A stretch of 64,000 nt of DNA from Alloalcanivorax gelatiniphagus (lineage in GTDB: Bacteria; Pseudomonadota; Gammaproteobacteria; Pseudomonadales; Alcanivoracaceae), in contig NZ_VCQT01000025.1 of NCBI RefSeq assembly GCF_005938655.1, positions 124,001 through 188,000 on the forward strand, in the 5' to 3' direction. Made by a program: the position numbers and the translations under genes. Under the pieces are notes generated by a model. That model did not search any database. It saw only the letters and a program-made list of their open reading frames with translations, and had not been told where the DNA came from. Below, one piece after another: positions 58,545-64,000 of this stretch (positions are counted from its first letter, which is position 1; every line of letters begins with the position of its first letter).

Positions 58545-59501
58545 ATGGAAGGGACGACAAAGGACTGCTCGCACTTGCCCATGATCGCCGCGCGTTATGG
58601 ACGCCGGTTGATGCATTTTCTGCGGCAACGTCAGATCAGTGGTGACCTGGTACTGGCGGGGACCGGACTGGACCAGGAAATGCTCGATCATCCGGAGTGT
58701 TATTTAACCATTGAACAAGTGCGCCGCATTCTGGAACAAACCAAGCGATTGCTAGGTGATGAACTGGCACCGTTTCAGTTCGGCCAGTTGCTGGATCTGG
58801 AGGGTCACGGGCTGAGAGGTTTCACCGAACACAACAGCCGCGCCGACCGGCGCAGCCTGGCCGACACCATCGTGCACTACTTTCGCGTCACCCTGCCGAT
58901 CATGGACCTGCATCTCCATTGCGACGGGCATAGCGCCCGCATTCAACTGGTCGACACCTGGGAGCTGGGCTCCCTCCGTGAATTCGTTATCAAGATCTAC
59001 CTGGGCAGCATCCAATCACTGACCCGACCCTTCGGCGGCACCCGCGCCATCGAATTCGATTTCCCCACCACCTTGTGCGGCAGCCAATGGCGGACCGTGG
59101 CCCGGGGCGCGCCGATCCGCTTCGGCGGCACCTGCAACCAGGTGGTGCTGACGGTGGAGCCACCGGACATGGCCGATCAGGTGCTCGGCCGCGCCCGCGC
59201 ACGGATCACCGAGCACCCCGGCCGCGACAGTACCCTGCAGCGGGTCGCCCACCACCTGGGCATGAGCCCGCGCAGCCTGCGCCGTCATCTGGCGCTGGCC
59301 GGCTATTCCTTCAGTGAAATTCGCAATGAAGTGCGCCGCCAGTTCGCCACCCGCTACCTCACCGAAACCGGCGACTCCCTGGAGAGCATCGCGGACCGGT
59401 TGGGCTACAGCGATCAGGCCAGTTTCAGCAAGGCGTACCGATCCTGGACCGGACAGACCCCGGGCCAGGTGCGCCGCGCCGGGCGGCCCGACCGCGGCTG
59501 A
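58545..59501 (+). CDS. AraC-family transcriptional regulator
   Basis: A 318-aa regulator. The N-terminal ~220 residues match the AraC arabinose-binding-like domain 2 type (LTIEQVRRILEQTKRLLGDE; RGFTEHNSRADRRSL); the C-terminal two helix-turn-helix motifs are seen in VAHHLGMSPRSLRRHL and ESIADRLGYSDQASFSKAYR. The ATG at 58545 is preferred, with GTG at 58536 as alternative. Divergent from the GH3/RND operon, which it probably controls. Confidence 0.9.
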   Translation: MEGTTKDCSHLPMIAARYGRRLMHFLRQRQISGDLVLAGTGLDQEMLDHPECYLTIEQVRRILEQTKRLLGDELAPFQFGQLLDLEGHGLRGFTEHNSRADRRSLADTIVHYFRVTLPIMDLHLHCDGHSARIQLVDTWELGSLREFVIKIYLGSIQSLTRPFGGTRAIEFDFPTTLCGSQWRTVARGAPIRFGGTCNQVVLTVEPPDMADQVLGRARARITEHPGRDSTLQRVAHHLGMSPRSLRRHLALAGYSFSEIRNEVRRQFATRYLTETGDSLESIADRLGYSDQASFSKAYRSWTGQTPGQVRRAGRPDRG

Positions 59502-59532
59502 CGGCGGCCCGCCCCGGTGACGATCGCGGGGA

Positions 59533-60675
59533 TTACAGCCCCAGGCGCTTGGCGATCACCTCGTTCATGATCTCGTAGGTGCCGCCACCGATGGACAGAA
59601 TGCGGTTGTCCCGGAACAGCCGCTCCACCACGGTGCCGCGCATGTAGCCGGCGCCGCCGAAGATCTGCACCGCATCCCAGGTGACCCGGTCGGCGCACTG
59701 GGTGGCCTGGTTCTTGGCCATGGACACATCCAGCACGCAGTCCTCGCCGTTGGCGATGCGCGCCGCCGTGCGGTAGGTGAACTCGCGGCTCACCGCCACC
59801 TGGGTGGCCATCTCCGCCAGCTTGTGCCGGGTCACCTGGAAGCCGGCGATGGGCCGCCCAAACGCCTGGCGGTCACGGGCATAGGCCATGGCCTCCTCCA
59901 ACGCCACCTGGGCGGTCATGTTGGCGGTCACCGCCAGCACCAGACGCTCCATCTGGAAGTTGCTCATGATGCAGTAGAAGCCGCCGTTCTCCGGGCCGAT
60001 CAGATTTTCCACCGGCACCCGGCAATCCTCGAAGAACAGCTCGGCGGTGTCCGAGGCCCACCAGCCCATCTTCTTGAGTTTGCGCCCCACCGAGAAACCG
60101 GGGGTGCCCTTCTCCACCAGCAACAGGGAAATGCCGCCGAACCCCGGGTCGCCGGTGCGCACCGCCACCGTATAGAAATCGGCGCGCACGCCGCTGGTGA
60201 TAAAGGTCTTGGCGCCGTTGACCACGAAATGGTCGCCGTCACGGACCGCCCGGGTACGCAGGTTGGCCACATCGGAACCGCCACCGGGCTCGGTGATCGC
60301 CAGGGCGGCAATCTTATCGCCGCCCAGCACCGGCGGCACCACCCGCCCCTGCAACTCCTCGCTGCCCCACTTCCAAACCGGTGGCAGCCCGATATCCAGC
60401 GACCCCAGGCTGGCGCCCACCCCGCCGGAGGTGCAGCGCACCATCTCCTCGCAGGCGGCCACCTTCATAAACACATCCTCGCCGCTGCCACCCCAACGCT
60501 CCGGCGCGCCGATCCCCAGAATGCCGGCCTCGGCAGCCTTCTTGTACAACTCACGGGGAAACTCCCCGGCCTCCTCCCACTCATCCACCGAGGGCAGAAT
60601 CTCCCGCTCGACGAACTTGCGCACCGTCTCGCGCACCATGCCGTGGGTCTCATTGAAATAGGACAAATCCGCCAC
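59533..60675 (-). CDS. Acyl-CoA dehydrogenase, LCAD-like
   Basis: A 380-aa FAD enzyme of beta-oxidation. FAD/substrate motifs are ALAITEPGGGSDVANL and VVNGAKTFITSG. The C-terminal YEGT-type Glu of MCAD is absent (SIGGGTYEI); instead Glu243 in FQMERLVLA is placed like the catalytic Glu of LCAD. GTG at 60675 has AGGAGGT upstream. A 20-bp palindromic operator at 60694-60713 overlaps its presumed promoter. Confidence 0.9.
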   Translation of the reverse strand: MADLSYFNETHGMVRETVRKFVEREILPSVDEWEEAGEFPRELYKKAAEAGILGIGAPERWGGSGEDVFMKVAACEEMVRCTSGGVGASLGSLDIGLPPVWKWGSEELQGRVVPPVLGGDKIAALAITEPGGGSDVANLRTRAVRDGDHFVVNGAKTFITSGVRADFYTVAVRTGDPGFGGISLLLVEKGTPGFSVGRKLKKMGWWASDTAELFFEDCRVPVENLIGPENGGFYCIMSNFQMERLVLAVTANMTAQVALEEAMAYARDRQAFGRPIAGFQVTRHKLAEMATQVAVSREFTYRTAARIANGEDCVLDVSMAKNQATQCADRVTWDAVQIFGGAGYMRGTVVERLFRDNRILSIGGGTYEIMNEVIAKRLGL

Positions 60676-60693
60676 ACTACCTCCTCACAAATA

Positions 60694-60713
60694 AACCAAG
60701 CGCTTGCTTGGTT
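60694..60713 (-). promoter_or_regulatory. Palindromic operator upstream of acyl-CoA dehydrogenase
   Basis: AACCAAGCGCTTGCTTGGTT is a perfect 8-4-8 inverted repeat; inside it CAAGCGCTTG is itself a perfect 10-bp palindrome. The stretch ACCAAGCGCTTGCT fits the AnCAAGnnCTTGnT pattern known for the TetR-family regulator KstR2. It lies 19 bp before the GTG start. Confidence 0.7.
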
Positions 60714-60778
60714 CGAGGATAACAGAGAGTTGTTGCGGTGTGCTATTCGGTTGGGCGCTTTCAGAGAACCCCGGGGAA

Positions 60779-61025
60779 CCCCGGGGTCGGACCACGGCTA
60801 CTTATTGATTTATAAGGGATTTTCTCTTTTTTAGGCGTATCTGGAGGGCTTAGGGGGTGTGTTTACCGGCAAAAAACGACCTCAAAGGGTCCGGGCTTGA
60901 AGAAACGGCCCGCCGTCCTTAGAGGCTGATTTCGACCCCCCAAACGCGTCTCTAAGCACCTGAAACACCGCTTCAAGAGGTGAAATATCCATGAAATCAG
61001 TGGGTTACTGTGGTCCGACCCCGGT
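60779..61025. repeat. Element with GGTCGGACCACGG inverted ends
   Basis: The left end CCGGGGTCGGACCACGG (60781-60797) and the inverse right end TGGTCCGACCCCGG (61011-61024) frame ~245 bp with no ORF. Interior contains TTATTGATTTATAAGGGATT. I associate such ends with RAYT/REP-like elements from memory only. Confidence 0.6.
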
Positions 61026-61073
61026 AGCGGCCGCCGCTAAGCCCCGGTAACGCCACTCTGGGAGGACAAAAGT

Positions 61074-61111
61074 CCATAAAATCAGCGGGTTACCGTGGTC
61101 CGACCCCGGTA
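61074..61111. repeat. Extra partial copy of the GGTCGGACC element end
   Basis: CCATAAAATCAGCGGGTTAC and CGTGGTCCGACCCCGGTA repeat the right end at 60989-61025 with three mismatches, giving two direct copies about 85 bp apart between this element and algC. Confidence 0.7.
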
Positions 61112-61115
61112 GGGG

Positions 61116-62489
61116 TTAGCCGGCGGCTTGGATGGCTTGTTGGATGGCGGTTTCGAAGCGTTCCCGGATTTGGGCCAGGGTGGCTTTGTCGCGGGCTTCG
61201 TAGCGGGTCACCAGTTTGGGGGAGGTGTTGGAGGCGCGGCACAGGCCCCAGCCGTCCGGGTAGTCCATGCGGATGCCGTCGATCACGCAGGGTTCGCCGT
61301 CACCCAGGTCGGCGTTTTGTTGCAGGTACTCGATGATGCGGAATTTGTTTTCCTCGGTGACCTGGATCTGGATTTCCGGGGTCGAGTGCAGCTTCGGAAA
61401 GCGGTCGAAAAAGCGCTCCGCGTCGCCGTCGAAGCGGCTCAGGATCACCAGCAGCCGGGCCGCCGCCAGGGTGGCGTCGTCGAAGCCGTACCAGTCCTCG
61501 GCGAAGAAGATATGGCCGCTCATCTCGCCGGCCAGCAAGGCGCCGGTTTCCTTCATGCGCGCCTTGATCAGCGAATGGCCGGTGCGCCACATTTCCGGTT
61601 CACCGCCGGCCTGGCGGATCACGTCGAAGAGACCGCCGGTGCACTTCACGTCGAAGATCACCTTGGCGCCGGGTACCCGCCCGACCAGGTCCTCGGCCAG
61701 GGCCATCAGCAGAATGTCCGGATAGACCACCTCTCCGTTCGGCAGCACCACGCCCAGCCGGTCGCCGTCGCCGTCGAACGCCAGGCCCAGGTCGGCGTCA
61801 TGGGCGCGCACCGCCTCGGTCAGGTCCTTGAGGGTCTCGATGTCGCCCGGGTCCGGGTGGTGATTGGGGAAGGTGCCGTCCACGTCCGCGTACAGCGGCG
61901 TCACGTCGCAGCCCAGCAGCATCAGCGCTTCCGGGGCACACACCCCGGCGGCGCCGTTGCCGCAGTCCACCACCACTTTCAGGGGGCGCGCCAGCTGGTG
62001 GCGGCGCTGTATCGCATTCAGGTAGGAGGGCAACACATCGCGCTGGTCACGGCTGCCTTCACCGGCGCTGAAGTCCTGCTCTTCAATGCGCTTCCTGAGC
62101 GCCTGAATGGCGTCCCCGGACAGCGCGGTGCCCTGGATCACCACCTTGAAGCCGTTGTAGTCCGGCGGGTTGTGGCTGCCGGTGACCATCACGCCGGAAT
62201 CCGCGTCATGGTAATGGTGGGTGGCGAAGTACAGCACCGGGGTGGGCACCAGGCCCACGTCCACCACATTGCAGCCGCTGGCCTGGAGGCCGGCGGACAG
62301 GGCTTCCACCAGCGCCGGCGAGGACAGCCGTCCGTCGCGGCCCACCGCCACGGTGTCACCGCCCCGGGTGCGCACCTCGGAGCCGATGGAGAGGCCGATC
62401 AGCCGCGCCACGTCGTCGCTCAGGGTGTCCTGGTAGATGCCGCGGATGTCGTAGGCGCGGAACAGGGAATCGGAAATCTCGGTGGTCAT
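61116..62489 (-). CDS. algC: Phosphomannomutase / phosphoglucomutase
   Basis: A 457-aa alpha-D-phosphohexomutase giving mannose-1-P and glucose-1-P for surface polysaccharide and LPS. It has the phospho-Ser in GVMVTGSHNPPDYNGFK, the Mg site LAFDGDGDRLGVV, the sugar site GEMSGHIFF and the phosphate site CRASNTSPKLVTRYEA. The start at 62489 (MTTEISDSLFRAYDIRG) follows AAGGAC; upstream in-frame sequence is rejected. Confidence 0.95.
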   Translation of the reverse strand: MTTEISDSLFRAYDIRGIYQDTLSDDVARLIGLSIGSEVRTRGGDTVAVGRDGRLSSPALVEALSAGLQASGCNVVDVGLVPTPVLYFATHHYHDADSGVMVTGSHNPPDYNGFKVVIQGTALSGDAIQALRKRIEEQDFSAGEGSRDQRDVLPSYLNAIQRRHQLARPLKVVVDCGNGAAGVCAPEALMLLGCDVTPLYADVDGTFPNHHPDPGDIETLKDLTEAVRAHDADLGLAFDGDGDRLGVVLPNGEVVYPDILLMALAEDLVGRVPGAKVIFDVKCTGGLFDVIRQAGGEPEMWRTGHSLIKARMKETGALLAGEMSGHIFFAEDWYGFDDATLAAARLLVILSRFDGDAERFFDRFPKLHSTPEIQIQVTEENKFRIIEYLQQNADLGDGEPCVIDGIRMDYPDGWGLCRASNTSPKLVTRYEARDKATLAQIRERFETAIQQAIQAAG

Positions 62490-62530
62490 GGTAAGTCCTT
62501 TTGTGTAGAGCGCGGCTGCACGGCGAGTTA

Positions 62531-62589
62531 CAGGATGCAGGATCGGATGAAGGGACCGGCACGGTGCCATGCCTGTGTCCCGCATCCTG
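62531..62589. repeat. Short element with CAGGATGCAGGAT inverted ends
   Basis: CAGGATGCAGGAT and inverse TCCCGCATCCTG, the same ends as at 8745-8878 with one mismatch, in the pgi-algC gap. Confidence 0.55.
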
Positions 62590-62609
62590 AACCGAGCCGC
62601 CTTGCGGCT

Positions 62610-64000
62610 CTAGGCCTGCCGTTCTCGCACGTAGCGTGCCAGGGCACGGGTGGAAGCATCGAGCCCGTCACCACCGTCGCCATTGCCCAGGACCTGAATC
62701 ATATCCGTGGCGATCTTCTTGCCCATTTCCACGCCCCACTGGTCGAAGGGGTTGATGCCCCACAGCACCGCCTGCACGAACACCTTGTGTTCATAGAGTG
62801 CCACCAGCGCGCCCAGATGGCGGGGCGTGAGTTCGTCCAGCAGCAAGGTGGTGCTGGGTTGGTTGCCCCGGTAGCGTTTGTAGGTGGGGGTATCGTCGTC
62901 CTCCGCCAGCGCCCGGTCGCCCAGGGCCAGCAGGCGCGATTGCGCCAGGCAGTTGGCCAGGGTAAGGATGTGCTGCTCTTCCAGCGGCTGCAGCTCGGCG
63001 CTGCTGCCCTGGCGGCGGCCGTGGCGGGCGGCGGCGATGAATTCGCAGGCCACCGGCCGGGTGCCCTGGTGCAGCAGCTGGTAGAAAGCATGCTGGGCGT
63101 TGGGCCCGACCTCGCCCCAGATCACCGGGCAGGTGTGGTAGTCCACCAGCTGGCCGTCGCGGTCCACGGACTTGCCGTTGGATTCCATCTCCAGCTGTTC
63201 CACATAGGAAGGCCAGTGCTTGAGGCGGCCATCGTAGGGCAGCACCGCGCGGGCGGTGATGTTCAGGAAGTTCAGGTTCCACACATCCACCAGCCCCAGC
63301 AGCACCGGCAGGTTGCGCTCCCAGGGCGCGTCCTGGAAGTGCCGGTCCATCTCGTTGGCGCCGGCCAGCAACTCACGGAAGCCGTCCATGCCGATGGTCA
63401 GGGCAATCGGCAGGCCGATGGCCGACCACAGGGAATAGCGGCCCCCCACCCAGTCCCAGAACAGCAGCTGGTTGTCGCCGTGGATACCCCATTCGCTCAT
63501 GCGCTCCGGCTTCGCCGAAATGCCCACGAAATGGCAGCGCAGGACCGCGCCGTTGCGGTCCGGGAACGCCTTCTCCAGCCAGTAGCGGGCGGTGGCCGCG
63601 TTGCTCAAGGTGTCCACGGTGGTGAAGGATTTGGACGACACCACGATCAGGGTGGTGGCCGGGTTCAGTTCGTCCAGCAGCGGCGCGATCTGGCTGCCGT
63701 CCATGGACGACACGAAATGCACCCGTGGCCGGCGCCCTTCCGGCGGCTGGTTTTCATGCAGTGCCACCGAGGCCATCAGCGGGCCCAGGTCGGAGCCGCC
63801 CACGCCCACGTTGACCACGTCGGTGATGGCGTCCCCTTCGCAGCCGCGCCATTGGCCGGACAGAATCCGTTTGACGATGCGTTCCATGCGCAGCAGCTGC
63901 GCCTGCACCGGGTCCTGCTCGCCATCGTCGCGGGCCGGCTGGCGCAGCCGCCAGTGCATGGCGGCGCGGCCTTCGGTCCAGTTCACCTCACCGCCTTCGA
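62610..64000 (-). CDS. pgi: Glucose-6-phosphate isomerase, 5' part cut by window edge
   Basis: The frame is open to the right edge; the N-terminal ~80 residues are outside. Signatures are [57 protein letters not shown] and the C-terminal [17 protein letters not shown]. It interconverts glucose-6-P and fructose-6-P. It runs toward algC, which draws on the same hexose-phosphate pool. Confidence 0.97.
   Translation of the reverse strand, partial: EGGEVNWTEGRAAMHWRLRQPARDDGEQDPVQAQLLRMERIVKRILSGQWRGCEGDAITDVVNVGVGGSDLGPLMASVALHENQPPEGRRPRVHFVSSMDGSQIAPLLDELNPATTLIVVSSKSFTTVDTLSNAATARYWLEKAFPDRNGAVLRCHFVGISAKPERMSEWGIHGDNQLLFWDWVGGRYSLWSAIGLPIALTIGMDGFRELLAGANEMDRHFQDAPWERNLPVLLGLVDVWNLNFLNITARAVLPYDGRLKHWPSYVEQLEMESNGKSVDRDGQLVDYHTCPVIWGEVGPNAQHAFYQLLHQGTRPVACEFIAAARHGRRQGSSAELQPLEEQHILTLANCLAQSRLLALGDRALAEDDDTPTYKRYRGNQPSTTLLLDELTPRHLGALVALYEHKVFVQAVLWGINPFDQWGVEMGKKIATDMIQVLGNGDGGDGLDASTRALARYVRERQA

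Overview
The window looks like a chromosomal segment of a GC-rich marine gammaproteobacterium of the Pseudomonadales, most likely an Alcanivorax/Alloalcanivorax relative. This is inferred from gene order shared with Pseudomonas (serC-pheA-hisC-tyrA/aroA-cmk-rpsA-ihfB-lapAB-pyrF, mtaD-ubiG-mupP-SDR, rnd-ycgL-ycgN), from the lipid-oriented gene content and from the interspersed hairpin repeats. No database search was possible. No tRNA, rRNA, CRISPR array, prophage or transposase gene was seen.

Layout. 1-10.4 kb: end of a PhoD-type phosphatase, a RetS-like hybrid sensor kinase, metG, a tandem hairpin-repeat array, an LTXXQ periplasmic protein, an orphan rnfB, a glycine-zipper protein, nth and a ComEA-like protein. 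10.4-24 kb: a long minus-strand housekeeping block running gyrA, serC, pheA, hisC, a tyrA-aroA fusion, cmk, rpsA, ihfB, lapA, lapB, pyrF, many joined by ATGA or GTGA overlaps. 24.3-27.8 kb: the mtaD-ubiG-mupP-SDR operon on the plus strand.

28-41 kb is the first unusual region. It holds three AdeT1/2-like periplasmic solute-binding proteins, a lipoprotein of unknown function and two closely similar 774-775 aa TRAP permeases in which the small (DctQ-like) and large (DctM-like) subunits appear fused. They are interleaved with a UbiB-type kinase and a FATP/FadD-like acyl-CoA ligase. A fourth binding protein lies at 48.7 kb beside a secreted family I.1 lipase and its foldase. I infer a multi-receptor TRAP system connected with lipid or fatty-acid use; the substrate is not shown by the sequence.

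41-49 kb: a small membrane protein, a PilZ protein, a methyltransferase, a HIT protein, the rnd-ycgL-ycgN operon, gpmA, lifO and lipA. The convergent gpmA/lifO junction carries a 313-bp tandem duplication with truncated ghosts of both gene ends.

49.7-59.5 kb is the second unusual region: a six-gene minus-strand operon (unknown 257-aa protein, GH3-family acyl-adenylating enzyme, double-GNAT-like protein, condensation-superfamily acyltransferase, RND adaptor, RND pump) with a divergent AraC-type regulator. It has the form of a compact biosynthesis-plus-export cluster and is the best candidate here for an undescribed system. 59.5-64 kb: an LCAD-like acyl-CoA dehydrogenase behind a palindromic operator, a repeat-rich gap, algC and the 3' part of pgi.

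Four families of short non-coding repeats are scattered between genes: GTAGGAGCGGCTTCAGCCGCGAT hairpins in two covarying versions, a TTGAAAGTT-ended element, a CAGGATGCAGGAT-ended element and a GGTCGGACCACGG-ended element.
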